Of a stretch of 64,000 bases of DNA, positions 17,605-26,140 are shown piece by piece. This DNA comes from Curtobacterium herbarum (GTDB taxonomy: Bacteria; Actinomycetota; Actinomycetes; Actinomycetales; Microbacteriaceae). The number at the start of each line of letters is the position of its first letter. The stretch's first letter is position 1. The DNA is taken from positions 930,001-994,000 of the forward strand of contig NZ_JAFBBT010000001.1 of assembly GCF_016907335.1 (NCBI RefSeq), read 5' to 3'. Position numbers and translations under genes: made by a program. The notes under the pieces were generated by a model. That model did not search any database. It was given only the letters and a program-made list of their open reading frames with translations, and was not told the origin of the DNA.

Positions 17605-18129
17605 TCAGCGCGCGTGCCGCACGTCCCACAGGTGGTGGACCGGATCGTGGGCGTAGTACACCGCGAGCGACCCGACCGTGAAGCCGCTGCCGTCGGAGCG
17701 TCGCCCGGTGCGGTCGAGCTGGTCGTCGCGGACACCGGCGAACGCACGTGCGGCCCGACGCGCCGCGGCCTGCAGGTCCTCGGCGACCGTCGCCGGATCC
17801 TGCTCGCCGTACCCTTCGGCGACGGCGGTCGCATCCTGGTCCCAGTTCGGGAAGAGCGGGTCGTCCTCGGCGAGCATGAGTTCGAGTCGCTCGGTCATCT
17901 TCCGGTGCACGTCGCGGACGTGTGCGCCGTACTCCAGCGGTGACCAGGTCGCGTCGTCCGGGCGCTGCCGCACGTCGGCGCGGCGGAGCTGCTCGGGCCA
18001 CCCGGCGGTGTTCGCGTCGATGAGCCCCGGCACGTCGCGGATCGTCACCGCGGCGCCGTCGAACCCGCAGTCCGGGCAGGCCGACTCGATGACCCAGGTC
18101 CAGTTCTTCGTGTCCGGTTCGATCCCCAT
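17605..18129 (-). CDS. DinB-like four-helix protein
   Basis: 174 residues. The first 25 contain a CPDC pair (ESACPDCGFD) that could bind a metal. The DinB-like helical bundle follows, with WSPLEYGAHVRDVHRKM and the later histidines of YYAHDPVHHLWDV that form the usual three-His metal site. Actinobacterial relatives include mycothiol-dependent enzymes; the activity here is unknown. The ATG at 18129 has TAACTT 6 nt upstream (18136-18141), suggesting a leaderless transcript. Confidence 0.85.
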   Translation of the reverse strand: MGIEPDTKNWTWVIESACPDCGFDGAAVTIRDVPGLIDANTAGWPEQLRRADVRQRPDDATWSPLEYGAHVRDVHRKMTERLELMLAEDDPLFPNWDQDATAVAEGYGEQDPATVAEDLQAAARRAARAFAGVRDDQLDRTGRRSDGSGFTVGSLAVYYAHDPVHHLWDVRHAR

Positions 18130-18319
18130 CGCCAGAAGTTACCAGGCTGTGACCGTTCCGCCCGATCGGTACCAGGCTGCTGATCGGGCACGACCCCCGT
18201 CCGGGTGACAGCGCCGAACCTGGCAGTCTCCGCTGGATGAAATGGCAGTCGCTCGGTAACGTCGTCGGCTGTTGCTTCCAGGCCGGAACGACCGGCCGAG
18301 CGGAACAGAGGAGAGACGG

Positions 18320-19891
18320 ATGGGTTCCGACCCCAGCAGTACCGAGCGCCCCGACACCCGTGGGGACCGGTCAGCACGCAGTGACCCGTCGACCGGGAGG
18401 CCCGGGCGCAGGCCTGCTCGTCGGCTCCGCGAGAGCGACGTGACCGTCGTCGACAAGGGCATGATGCGCCGGGCGGTCGGCGGCATGGTGGTCGGCAACA
18501 CGATGGAGTGGTACGACGTCGGTGTCTACGGCTACCTCGCCGTGACGATGGGTCGGGTGTTCCTGCCGACTGCCGAGCCCGGGGTGCAGGTCCTCTTCAG
18601 TCTCGGGGTGTTCGCGGCGACGTACATCGCCCGCCCCCTCGGTGGGATCGTCTTCGGGCGGCTCGGGGACCGGATCGGCCGGCAGAAGGTGCTGGCGACG
18701 ACGCTCATCATGATGGCGGCGTCCACCGTGCTGATCGGTGCCCTGCCGGACTTCGCGCTGATCGGGGTCGCGGCGCCCGTGCTGCTCGTCGTGCTCAAGC
18801 TGCTGCAGGGGTTCTCGACCGGCGGTGAGTACGCCGGTGCCACCACGTTCATCACCGAGTACGCCCCGGACCGGCGGCGGGGGTTCTTCGCCAGCTTCCT
18901 GGACCTCGGCAGCTACATGGGCTTCGCGCTCGGTGCCTCCGTGGTCACGGTCCTGCAGATCGTCCTCGGCGAGCAGACCATGACCGCCTGGGGCTGGCGG
19001 CTGCCGTTCCTGCTCGCCGGCGTGATCGGCGTCGTCGCCGTGTACTTCCGCCTGCGCATCGAGGAGTCCCCGGTGTTCCAGGCGACCCAGGCGGCCCAGG
19101 AGGCATCGACCGAGGCCCGCGCCGACGCCGAGGGCCGTCCGGCCACGGTGTTCGCCATGGTGCGGCAGTACTGGCGGCCGATCGTCATCGCCGTGATGCT
19201 CGTCGCCGCGTCGAACACCGTCGGCTACGCCCTGACCTCGTACATGCCGACGTACCTCACCGACTCGCTCGGCTACTCCGCCGTCGACGGCACCCTGCTG
19301 ACGATCCCGGTGCTCGTGCTCCTGGCACTGATGCTGCCGGTCACCGGACGGCTGTCCGACCGCCTCGGCCGTCGCACGGTGATGTGGATCGGTGCCGCGA
19401 CGACGATCGTGCTCGTGCTGCCGGCCTTCATGCTGATCGGCCACGGCGAGCAGTGGTCGACGCTGCTCGGGCTGGCGCTGCTCGCGCTGATGACGGCGCT
19501 GTGGGTGTCGAACCAGGCGGCGTCGCTGCCGGCGCTCTTCCCGACCTCGACGCGGTACGGCGGCATGGGCTTCGCGTACAACATCGCCATCGCCGTGTTC
19601 GGCGGGACCACGCCGCTCATCGTGCAGGCGCTCCTCGACGCGACCGGCGACGAGCTGGCACCGGCGTACTTCCTGATGGCGACGAGCGTCCTCGGGGCGG
19701 TCGGGGTGTTCTGCATGAAGGAGTCCTCGCAGCGCCCGCTGCCCGGGTCGATGCCGGCGGTCGAGACGAGCGACGAGGCACGGGAGCTCGTGCGCACGCA
19801 GGACACGAACCCGCACCTCGACCTCGGCGACCTGCCGTTCGGGGCCGTGGACGCGGCCACCCCGGTGCCGGCGGGCGAGCCCGGGCGCTGA
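18320..19891 (+). CDS. MFS transporter, metabolite:H+ symporter (ProP-like)
   Basis: 523 residues. The first 50 form a polar, disordered extension before the conserved start GGMVVGNTMEWYDVGVYGYL, which is diagnostic of the MHS family (proline/betaine, citrate, shikimate importers). GRLGDRIGRQKVLA and the later SDRLGRRTVM are the two MFS loop motifs. Twelve membrane segments are evident. STGGEYAGATTFITEYAP is the family motif in helix 4. The solute is unknown; osmoprotectant or dicarboxylate are options. RBS GAGGAGAG precedes ATG 18320; a GTG at 18440 would remove the extension. Confidence 0.9.
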   Translation: MGSDPSSTERPDTRGDRSARSDPSTGRPGRRPARRLRESDVTVVDKGMMRRAVGGMVVGNTMEWYDVGVYGYLAVTMGRVFLPTAEPGVQVLFSLGVFAATYIARPLGGIVFGRLGDRIGRQKVLATTLIMMAASTVLIGALPDFALIGVAAPVLLVVLKLLQGFSTGGEYAGATTFITEYAPDRRRGFFASFLDLGSYMGFALGASVVTVLQIVLGEQTMTAWGWRLPFLLAGVIGVVAVYFRLRIEESPVFQATQAAQEASTEARADAEGRPATVFAMVRQYWRPIVIAVMLVAASNTVGYALTSYMPTYLTDSLGYSAVDGTLLTIPVLVLLALMLPVTGRLSDRLGRRTVMWIGAATTIVLVLPAFMLIGHGEQWSTLLGLALLALMTALWVSNQAASLPALFPTSTRYGGMGFAYNIAIAVFGGTTPLIVQALLDATGDELAPAYFLMATSVLGAVGVFCMKESSQRPLPGSMPAVETSDEARELVRTQDTNPHLDLGDLPFGAVDAATPVPAGEPGR

Positions 19892-19925
19892 CCCGCGCCT
19901 CCCGGCCGCCCCGCGCCCCCGCAAG

Positions 19926-19985
19926 ACACCGGTGTTCGTCCGTCACACCGCGGCCGGCGGGTGTTCGACAGACGAACACCGGTGT
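19926..19985. terminator. Bidirectional hairpin between MFS and CobW-like genes
   Basis: Perfect 15-nt inverted arms lie at 19926-19940 and 19971-19985. Each arm also contains the self-complementary core ACACCGGTGT. The element sits between convergent genes and probably terminates both. Confidence 0.7.
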
Positions 19986-20017
19986 TCCGCAGGCCAGCGC
20001 CGCCCGTCGCCGCGGCG

Positions 20018-21031
20018 TCACTCGCCGCGGTCGAGCGCCGGCCAGACCGGGAACGGGTCGGCCCAGGACCGCCAGAGGTCCGGGCCGGCCAGCAGCTCCG
20101 ACGGCGTGATGAGCGCCCCGTCGAGCGCGCGGGTCAGCCGGTCGACGTCGAGTCCCTCGCCGATGAACCAGAGCGCTTGGCCGATCGGGGCGTCCTCGTC
20201 CCAGGACGGGTTCGCGGTGGGGTCCAGGGCGAGCATCGCACCGACGCTCGACCAGGAGCCGACGTGGTCCGGCCGGGACGCCAGGCGGAAGAAGCCGCGC
20301 GAGCGGAGCACCCGGCCCTGCGGTCCCGCGACCAGGTCGTGCTCCACGACGTCGGCCAGGCGCGCGGGGTGGAACGGCAGCGGGTCGCGGTAGCGGAACG
20401 CGGTGAGCCCGTCGGTGCTCGGGACCCGGACGTCGTGGTCCGCGGACAGGGCGAGCATCCAGCCGGCCGACCCGGCGAGGACCCGTGCGGCGGCACCGTT
20501 CGAGGCGGGCAGGTCGTCGGCACTCCGGACCCGGACGTCCGCGAGCACGACCGCCTGTGGTGCGCAGCGGTGCACGACGGCGACGACAGCCCGTCGGCGG
20601 GCGACCGGCAGGCGTTCCGTGCCCTGGAGCACGATGACGGTTGCGTACTCGATCAGGGCCGCGAGCCGCTCACCGGCGACGAACGCGTCGTCGACGCCGG
20701 ACCAGAGCAGGTGCTCGACGTCGCCGGCACGGAGGACCGACACCACGTGGTCGATCACCCGGTCGTCGCCGGTCTCGGCGCGGGCGGCGTTCGCGAGCAT
20801 CATCGCCACCGCCCGGGCGTCACCCCACGCCGGCAGCGTGACGACGAGGGAGTGCCGGGCGTCCGGACCGCAGACCTCGGCGAGGTGCTCCGCGCGCTCC
20901 GCGACGGCACGCGCGGCCGCCAGGGCGCTGCCGGCGGCGTGCATCCGGTGGCCGTCCGACAGCCGAGCGGCGACGCGTGCGGCGTCGGCGTCGTGGAGTG
21001 CGGACACGAGGGTGATCGGGACGGTCGACAT
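20018..21031 (-). CDS. Degenerate CobW-like (COG0523) protein, probably zinc-responsive
   Basis: 337 residues. The last 150 match the CobW C-terminal domain (FRYRDPLPFHPARLADVVEH, RGFFRLASRPDHVGSWSS, and a C-terminal DPFPVWP). The N-terminus starts VPITLVSAL but lacks the GxxGxGKT P-loop, and no C-x-C-C motif is seen, so it probably does not hydrolyse GTP. Working COG0523 proteins are GTPase metal chaperones. Actinobacterial Zur regulons often pair a CobW-like gene with an alternative ribosomal protein, as here. The ATG has TACCGT 7 nt upstream (21039-21044), with a Zur-like palindrome next to it. Confidence 0.8.
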   Translation of the reverse strand: MSTVPITLVSALHDADAARVAARLSDGHRMHAAGSALAAARAVAERAEHLAEVCGPDARHSLVVTLPAWGDARAVAMMLANAARAETGDDRVIDHVVSVLRAGDVEHLLWSGVDDAFVAGERLAALIEYATVIVLQGTERLPVARRRAVVAVVHRCAPQAVVLADVRVRSADDLPASNGAAARVLAGSAGWMLALSADHDVRVPSTDGLTAFRYRDPLPFHPARLADVVEHDLVAGPQGRVLRSRGFFRLASRPDHVGSWSSVGAMLALDPTANPSWDEDAPIGQALWFIGEGLDVDRLTRALDGALITPSELLAGPDLWRSWADPFPVWPALDRGE

Positions 21032-21037
21032 GTGCAG

Positions 21038-21061
21038 TACGGTACATGAAAACCGTTCTCA
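21038..21061. promoter_or_regulatory. Candidate Zur box and overlapping divergent -10 elements
   Basis: The 15-mer TGAAAACCGTTCTCA (21047-21061) is an imperfect palindrome that resembles the actinobacterial Zur operator TGAAAATnATTTTCA. TACGGT (21038-21043, plus) and TACCGT (minus, 21039-21044) overlap just to its left. A repressor at the box would cover the plus start point and the minus promoter spacer, shutting both genes when zinc is plentiful. Confidence 0.6.
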
Positions 21062-21076
21062 ACAAGGAGGCTCGTG

Positions 21077-21199
21077 GTGAAGGTCCGCAACTCGCTCAAG
21101 GCGCTGAAGAAGATCCCCGGCTCGCAGATCGTCCGCCGCCGCGGACGCGTCTACGTCATCAACAAGAAGAACCCGCGCTGGAACACCCGGCAGGGGTGA
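21077..21199 (+). CDS. rpmJ: 50S ribosomal protein L36, cysteine-free (type B) form
   Basis: 40 residues starting [20 protein letters not shown] and ending [11 protein letters not shown]. It has no cysteine, so it lacks the zinc ribbon of normal L36. In zinc-starved bacteria such paralogues replace the zinc-binding form and free ribosomal zinc; their genes are usually under Zur. The GTG start is placed by the SD AAGGAGG at 21064-21070. The gene is divergent from the CobW-like gene across the Zur-like box. The normal zinc-binding L36 should be elsewhere in the genome. Confidence 0.93.
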   Translation: MKVRNSLKALKKIPGSQIVRRRGRVYVINKKNPRWNTRQG

Positions 21200-21228
21200 C
21201 GTCCGGGCCGATCCGTAGGGTGGGAGGC

Positions 21229-21885
21229 ATGCGACTGCTGCTCGTCCGCCACGGACAGACCCCCGCCAACGTGACCGGCCTGCTCGACGCCGAGGTGCCC
21301 GGGCCCGGCCTGACCGACCTCGGCCAGGAGCAGGCCGACGCGCTCCCCGCGGCCCTCGGCGACCGGGGGATCGAGCGGCTGTTCACCTCGACGATGGTGC
21401 GGACGCAGATCACCGCGGCCCCGCTCGCCCGGGCGCTCGACCTCGAGCCCGCGGTGCTGCCCGGCCTCCGCGAGATCGAGGCCGGCGACCTGCAGGGCAA
21501 GCGGGACACCGTGTCGGTCCAGAGCTACCTGGCCGCGGCCTACGCCTGGGCCGCCGGGGACCTCGACGCGCGGATGCCCGGCGCCGAGGACGGGCACGGC
21601 TTCTTCGCCCGCTACGACGACGCCGTGCAGCAGATCGAGGCGACCGGGGCCCAGGTCGCGGCGGCGTTCAGCCACGGTGCGGCGATCCGGATCTGGGCCG
21701 CGGTGACGGCGCAGAACGTGCCGAACGACCTCGGACGGAACCGGCACCTGGAGAACACCGGCGTCGTCGAGCTGGAGGGATCGAGTGCGGACGGCTGGCG
21801 CCTCGTGGACTGGGCGGGGGAGCCGATCGGCGGCGACGACCTCACCGACCTGAGCGCGCAGGACCCGACCGGCGAGCGGTTCTGA
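21229..21885 (+). CDS. Histidine phosphatase family protein
   Basis: 218 residues. The catalytic motif is LLLVRHGQTPANV at the N-terminus. Supporting residues are in LFTSTMVRTQITAAPLA, LREIEAGDLQG and the second histidine FSHGAAIRIW. This is the phosphoglycerate-mutase-like superfamily, in which a phosphohistidine intermediate removes phosphate from small molecules or proteins; the substrate is not deducible. ATG 21229 is preceded by both TAGGGT (21216-21221) and a GGGAGG stretch. It ends 144 bp before the convergent glpD. Confidence 0.88.
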   Translation: MRLLLVRHGQTPANVTGLLDAEVPGPGLTDLGQEQADALPAALGDRGIERLFTSTMVRTQITAAPLARALDLEPAVLPGLREIEAGDLQGKRDTVSVQSYLAAAYAWAAGDLDARMPGAEDGHGFFARYDDAVQQIEATGAQVAAAFSHGAAIRIWAAVTAQNVPNDLGRNRHLENTGVVELEGSSADGWRLVDWAGEPIGGDDLTDLSAQDPTGERF

Positions 21886-21950
21886 CGGACCCGGCCCGCG
21901 CCTCCCGTCCGCCCCGCGGAACGCGCGGTCCCCGCGAAACGCGCAGTCCT

Positions 21951-22022
21951 CGCGAAACGCAACCGGGGCGGCTCCTCGCAGCGGGATACCGCTGCGGAGA
22001 ACCGCCCAGGTTGCGTTTCGCG
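21951..22022. terminator. Long bidirectional hairpin before glpD end
   Basis: Outer arms 21951-21964 and 22009-22022 are perfect (14 nt). Inner arms 21967-21984 and 21989-22006 pair at 15 of 18 positions, leaving a 4-nt loop. It lies between convergent genes. The left arm is the last of three degenerate direct copies of GCGAAACGC starting near 21917. Confidence 0.75.
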
Positions 22023-22029
22023 GGAGGGG

Positions 22030-23784
22030 TCAGGCGAGCTGCGACGCCGAGGTCAGCGGCACGATGACGCCGTGCGACTCGCGCAGGACGTCGAGCGTGC
22101 GCTGGATCTCGTCCGCGCGCTCCTCGGTCGTCCAGCCGAGGGTGTCGGCCATGACGTCGGCCAGCTCGTCGAGCAGGTCGATCGTGACGCCACCGACGAA
22201 CGCCAGGTTCGTGCGGCGGAGCACCACGTCGATCAGGTGCACGGCCTGCTCGTGCTCGGCGAAGTACCGGACCTCGCCACGGGTGATCGTGGCGTCGGAC
22301 TCGAGCGGCTCGACCGGACCGGTGGACAGGGCGTCGACGACCTCGGCGGCACGGGTGCCGTAGCGCTCGAGCAGCCGGTCGACCGTCTCGGACGCGAGCC
22401 CGTCACGGTGCGACTTGATCCACAGGGCACGCTGCCCGTCGGTGGTCGGGAAGTCCTTGCCACCGCCGATCGGCATGCCCGTGGTGTCGACCTTGCGGGC
22501 GACGCCGAGCTTCGTCGTGATGTCCGTGGACAGGTGCGCGGCGAGGGCGCGGAAGGTGGTCCACTTGCCACCGACGAGCGACAGGACCGTGGTCTTCGGC
22601 AGCCCGGCGATCGGGGTGTCGACGATCCGGTAGTCACGCGACACGAACCCGGGGGCGGTGTCCTCGTGGCGGGGGAGCGGTCGGATGCCCGAGTAGCGGT
22701 AGACGATGTGGTCGCGGTTCAGCTCGATCTGCGGGAAGACGTGCTTCACCAGGCCGAAGAAGTAGTCGACCTCTTCCTCGGTGCAGACGGCCGGCTCGGA
22801 CGGGTCCGCGTCGATGTCGGTCGTGCCGATGAGCACCCGGCCCTTGAGCGGGTAGATGAGGACGATGCGGCCGTCGTTGTTCTCGAAGAACAGCTCGCGG
22901 CCCTTCGTCGCCTCGAGGAGCTCGGGGTTGTCGACGACGATGTGCGAGCCCTTGGTGCCGCCCATGTACTTCGTCTCGCCACCGAACGCCTCGTTGGTGA
23001 GGTCGGTCCAGGGGCCGGACGCGTTGACGACGACGTCCGCGGTGAACACGAACTCCTCGCCGGTCTCGCGGTCGCGGAGCAGGACACCGCCGTCACGGCT
23101 GCCCGCGGCCTCGACGTAGTTGGTGGCACGCGCGGTGGCGTCGGAACCGGTGCCGGTGCCGGCGGCCAGGCCGTCCTTGAGGACGTCGAGGGCCAGGCGC
23201 TCCGGCTCGTGGACCGAGGCGTCGTAGTAGGTGCCGGTGTACTTCAGGTCGCGGTTCAGGGCAGGCATGTCCTGCAGCGCGGCCTTCTTGGTGCGGAAGA
23301 CGTGCTTCGGGACCGAGCCGCCGTCGCGGGAGAACGAGTCGTAGATCGTCATGCCGATCTTGATGAGCATCGCGCCGCGCTCCTTCGTGGAGCGCTGCTT
23401 GTGCGTCAGCATGCGCAGCGGGGCGTTCATGATGCCCGAGAACGTCGAGAAGATCGGCATCGTCGTCTGCAGCGGCTTGACGTAGTGCGGGGCGATGCGG
23501 ATCAGGCCGTTGCGCTCCTGCACGCTCTCGCGCACCAGGCGGAACTCGCCGTTCTCCAGGTAGCGGATACCGCCGTGGATCATGTGGCTCGACGCGGCGG
23601 AGGCGCCGGAGGCGTAGTCGCCACGCTCGACGATCGCGACGTCGACACCCTGCAGGGCGAGGTCGCGGAACGCGGCGATGCCGTTGATCCCACCACCGAC
23701 GATGAGGACCTGTGCGTTCGGGCGTCCGGTGAGGGCGGTGACCGTGTTCCTGGGCTGCGTCTTCTTCGACATGGTCGTTCGCAT
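22030..23784 (-). CDS. glpD: Aerobic glycerol-3-phosphate dehydrogenase
   Basis: 584 residues from ATG 23784 (580 from ATG 23772); AGAAAG lies close before the first, so the choice is uncertain. FAD binding: QVLIVGGGINGIAAFRDLAL. Other family motifs: SSHMIHGGIRYLENGEFRLV, and GLPKTTVLSLVGGKWTTFRA. The enzyme oxidises glycerol 3-phosphate to dihydroxyacetone phosphate and passes electrons to the quinone pool at the membrane. A C-terminal helical domain (about 440-584) is present, as in bacterial GlpD. It is divergent from a SorC-type regulator across a 180-bp region with two inverted copies of one operator-like 14-mer, so that regulator probably controls it. Confidence 0.95.
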   Translation of the reverse strand: MRTTMSKKTQPRNTVTALTGRPNAQVLIVGGGINGIAAFRDLALQGVDVAIVERGDYASGASAASSHMIHGGIRYLENGEFRLVRESVQERNGLIRIAPHYVKPLQTTMPIFSTFSGIMNAPLRMLTHKQRSTKERGAMLIKIGMTIYDSFSRDGGSVPKHVFRTKKAALQDMPALNRDLKYTGTYYDASVHEPERLALDVLKDGLAAGTGTGSDATARATNYVEAAGSRDGGVLLRDRETGEEFVFTADVVVNASGPWTDLTNEAFGGETKYMGGTKGSHIVVDNPELLEATKGRELFFENNDGRIVLIYPLKGRVLIGTTDIDADPSEPAVCTEEEVDYFFGLVKHVFPQIELNRDHIVYRYSGIRPLPRHEDTAPGFVSRDYRIVDTPIAGLPKTTVLSLVGGKWTTFRALAAHLSTDITTKLGVARKVDTTGMPIGGGKDFPTTDGQRALWIKSHRDGLASETVDRLLERYGTRAAEVVDALSTGPVEPLESDATITRGEVRYFAEHEQAVHLIDVVLRRTNLAFVGGVTIDLLDELADVMADTLGWTTEERADEIQRTLDVLRESHGVIVPLTSASQLA

Positions 23785-23854
23785 CGCTTTCTGGGGTCGA
23801 TTCCGTTGGTACTCCATCGATCGTGCGCTCGTCGGAACGCGTGGGCAACCTGCG

Positions 23855-23954
23855 TGCACGGACGTGCAGAACGGTTGTCGCGCCTCCGGTGCGCGGTGCG
23901 TGGGTGCGGACGGGAGGCGCGGACGGGGTTGCAGAGGTCGTGCACGTCCGTGCA
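23855..23954. promoter_or_regulatory. Paired operators between glpD and its SorC regulator
   Basis: TGCACGGACGTGCA (23855-23868) and its exact reverse complement TGCACGTCCGTGCA (23941-23954) are 86 bp apart, close to eight helical turns. Each is nearly palindromic. SorC regulators are tetramers that can bridge two sites, so looping is plausible. A decayed GGGAGGC-family hairpin (23879-23921) lies between them. Confidence 0.7.
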
Positions 23955-23964
23955 TGCTCGGTCC

Positions 23965-24927
23965 ATGAGCGATGCCGCCCAGCCCGTGCGCACCCAGCAG
24001 GCCCTGCGGGCCGCACACCTCTACTACCTGCAGGACCTCACGATGGACGCGATCGCCGACGAGCTCGGCACGTCCCGGTCCTCGGTGTCCCGACTGCTCA
24101 AGTACGCGCGGGACACCGGACTGGTCGACATCCAGATCCGGTCGCCCCTCGACCAGGCCGCCGCGCTCAGCCGCAGCATCCGCGCGCGCTTCGGCGTGCA
24201 CGCCCACGTCGTGCCGGTGCCGGACCACACGAGCGACGTGGACCGCCTGGAACGGGTCGCGCTGTCCGCCGCGCGGATCCTCACCCAGTACATCGAGTCG
24301 AACATGGTGATCGGCATCTCGTGGGGGTCGACGGTGAGCGCGGTCAGCCGGTACCTCGTGCCGAAGACCACGCACGGCTCGACGATCGTGCAGGTGAACG
24401 GGGCGGCGAACACCCGGACGACCGGCATCGTCTACGCCTCGGAGATCCTCCGGCGCTTCGGCGAGGCGTACGGCGCCCTCGTCCAGCAGTTCCCGGTGCC
24501 GGCGTTCTTCGACGACCCCGCCACCAAGGCCGCGCTCTTCCGGGAGCGCTCGATCCGCCGTGTGCTCGACCTGCACGAACGGATGGACGTCGTCGTGTTC
24601 GGCGTCGGCGCCCCGCAGGCCCCGGTGCCCTCGCACGTGTACTCCGGCGGGTACCTGGACCCGGCCGACCAGGACGAACTCGTCACGGCGCAGGTCGTCG
24701 GCGACGTCTCGACCGTGTTCTACCGTGCGGACGGGTCGTGGAAGGACATCGGGGTGAACGCCCGGGCCGGCGCCCCCGACCTCGACACGATCAAACGGGC
24801 ACCGCGGCGGATCTGCGTCGTCGCCGGGCGGGGCAAGGCGGCGTCGCTCCGCGGGGCGCTGGCGGCGGGGCTCGTGACGGACCTGATCCTCGACGAGAGC
24901 GTCGGGCAGGCGATCCTGCAGAACTGA
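23965..24927 (+). CDS. SorC-family regulator, probable regulator of glpD
   Basis: 320 residues. The N-terminal HTH spans roughly residues 15-60 (AAHLYYLQDLTMDAIADELG, then TSRSSVSRLLKYARDTG). The effector domain has MVIGISWGSTVSAVSRYLVP and VVFGVGAPQ. In this family the ligand is a phosphorylated sugar or polyol, so glycerol 3-phosphate is a reasonable guess given the divergent glpD. The ATG at 23965 begins 11 nt after the second operator copy, which suggests autoregulation. The next gene (AraC type) follows in the same direction after 98 bp. Confidence 0.88.
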   Translation: MSDAAQPVRTQQALRAAHLYYLQDLTMDAIADELGTSRSSVSRLLKYARDTGLVDIQIRSPLDQAAALSRSIRARFGVHAHVVPVPDHTSDVDRLERVALSAARILTQYIESNMVIGISWGSTVSAVSRYLVPKTTHGSTIVQVNGAANTRTTGIVYASEILRRFGEAYGALVQQFPVPAFFDDPATKAALFRERSIRRVLDLHERMDVVVFGVGAPQAPVPSHVYSGGYLDPADQDELVTAQVVGDVSTVFYRADGSWKDIGVNARAGAPDLDTIKRAPRRICVVAGRGKAASLRGALAAGLVTDLILDESVGQAILQN

Positions 24928-25025
24928 CCGGAGCACCAGGGCCCGGACGGGAACCCGGGGCCTGTCCCCGCTTCTGGGGTGGACGGACCGGCCAGGATGT
25001 CGGTGGCCTGATCTACCGTCGGAGG

Positions 25026-26099
25026 ATGGTGCTCTCTCCCGAAGCCGGTCCGTCCGTCGCCCGCCGATCCGGCAGTGTCGGTCGATCCGGCAGCGTCGGT
25101 CGATCCGGCAGTGTCGGCCGATCCGGCAGCGTCGAGCGGCCCCGAGCCGTCCCGCGGCAGGACACGCGCTCCTACCGCCGGCTCGCCGGGACCGACATCG
25201 ACCAGGCCATGGCGTTCTTCACCGCCGACTACGACCTCAAGGCCCCGGTCATCCGCCGGACCCGTCCGGACACGCTCTGGGACTTCGCCGGGGTCACCGA
25301 CGAGCGGATGTCCCTCCGGACCTCCCGGTTCGGCGTCGACCTGCGCAGCCAGAGCCAGTCCGACGACGTCATCGTCGCGTGGCTCCGCAGCGGCAGCAGC
25401 ACCATCACGTTCAACGGTCGCGCCGTCGACCTGGTGCAGGGCGTGCCGATGGTCCTGCCGTCGGAGCTCTACGACCTGCACCACCGCGACGTCGGGCTGA
25501 ACCTCGTCCACCTGGACCGGAAGTTCCTGACCGACCTGGTCGGCGACGACACCTTCGCGTTCGAACCGCTCGAGCGTCCCGACGCCGACGGTCTCCGTGT
25601 CTGGCAGGAGACCGTCCGCCGGCACTCGTCCACCTGGCTGCAGGTCGACACCGAGCTCTCCGCGGTCGCCCGTCGCGACATCGCCGAGGCCTTCGCGACC
25701 GCCGCCGTCCGGGCGTTCCCGCGGCGCAGCAGCTGGCGGACCGCGGTGTCCGGCAGCGGCCCGGAACACCAGCGCCTGCGTCGGGCTCTCGACTACGTGC
25801 ACGCCCACGCCCGTGAGCCGATCGGGACCCCGGAGATCGCCGCCGCCGCGGGCCTCAGCCCCCGCGGACTGCAGCAGTCGCTCCGTCGGCACCTCGACCA
25901 GACGCCCGGCGAACTGCTCCGCTCGGTGCGGCTCGACGGCGCGCGCGACGACCTGCGGCGTGCCGATCGCGACGAGACCTCGGTGGCGGACATCGCCCGT
26001 GCGTGGGGCTTCGGGCACCTCGGACGGTTCTCGGCGGCGTTCCGGTCCCGCTTCGGCGAGCTGCCGAGCGACACGCTGCGCTCCCGCCTGCGCCGCTGA
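25026..26099 (+). CDS. AraC-family regulator with an N-terminal hexapeptide repeat
   Basis: 357 residues. ATG 25026 is supported by TACCGT 6 nt upstream (25014-25019). Residues 14-37 consist of four copies of R-S-G-S-V-(G/E), encoded by four 18-bp repeats. An AraC ligand-binding region follows (about 50-225; FRGxxL-type strand SSTITFNGRAVDLVQGVPMV). Two HTH motifs are at the end: EPIGTPEIAAAAGLSPRGLQ and SVADIARAWGFGHLGRFSAA. Relatives regulate catabolic or stress genes (the nearest known type is the AraC-binding-like regulator of amide or aromatic pathways). No target is obvious beside it; alanine dehydrogenase is the next gene downstream. Confidence 0.87.
   Translation: MVLSPEAGPSVARRSGSVGRSGSVGRSGSVGRSGSVERPRAVPRQDTRSYRRLAGTDIDQAMAFFTADYDLKAPVIRRTRPDTLWDFAGVTDERMSLRTSRFGVDLRSQSQSDDVIVAWLRSGSSTITFNGRAVDLVQGVPMVLPSELYDLHHRDVGLNLVHLDRKFLTDLVGDDTFAFEPLERPDADGLRVWQETVRRHSSTWLQVDTELSAVARRDIAEAFATAAVRAFPRRSSWRTAVSGSGPEHQRLRRALDYVHAHAREPIGTPEIAAAAGLSPRGLQQSLRRHLDQTPGELLRSVRLDGARDDLRRADRDETSVADIARAWGFGHLGRFSAAFRSRFGELPSDTLRSRLRR
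25065..25136 (+). repeat. Four in-frame 18-bp tandem repeats
   Basis: Units start at 25065, 25083, 25101 and 25119, with consensus CGATCCGGCAGYGTCGGT. They encode R-S-G-S-V-G in the N-terminal tail of the AraC-type regulator. Units differ by one to three bases. Copy number could change by slippage without breaking the frame. Confidence 0.9.
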
Positions 26100-26140
26100 C
26101 CGCGCGCTGCGCCACCGTGCGGGCCAGTGTGCGGTGCCGC

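Noticed and set aside
25065..25136. CRISPR array
   Set aside because: The 18-bp units are contiguous, without spacers, and in frame within a coding sequence.
23823..26099. 758-residue open frame across the SorC and AraC genes
   Set aside because: Its first part is a shadow of the SorC gene in another frame. Only the part from 25026, the AraC regulator, is real.
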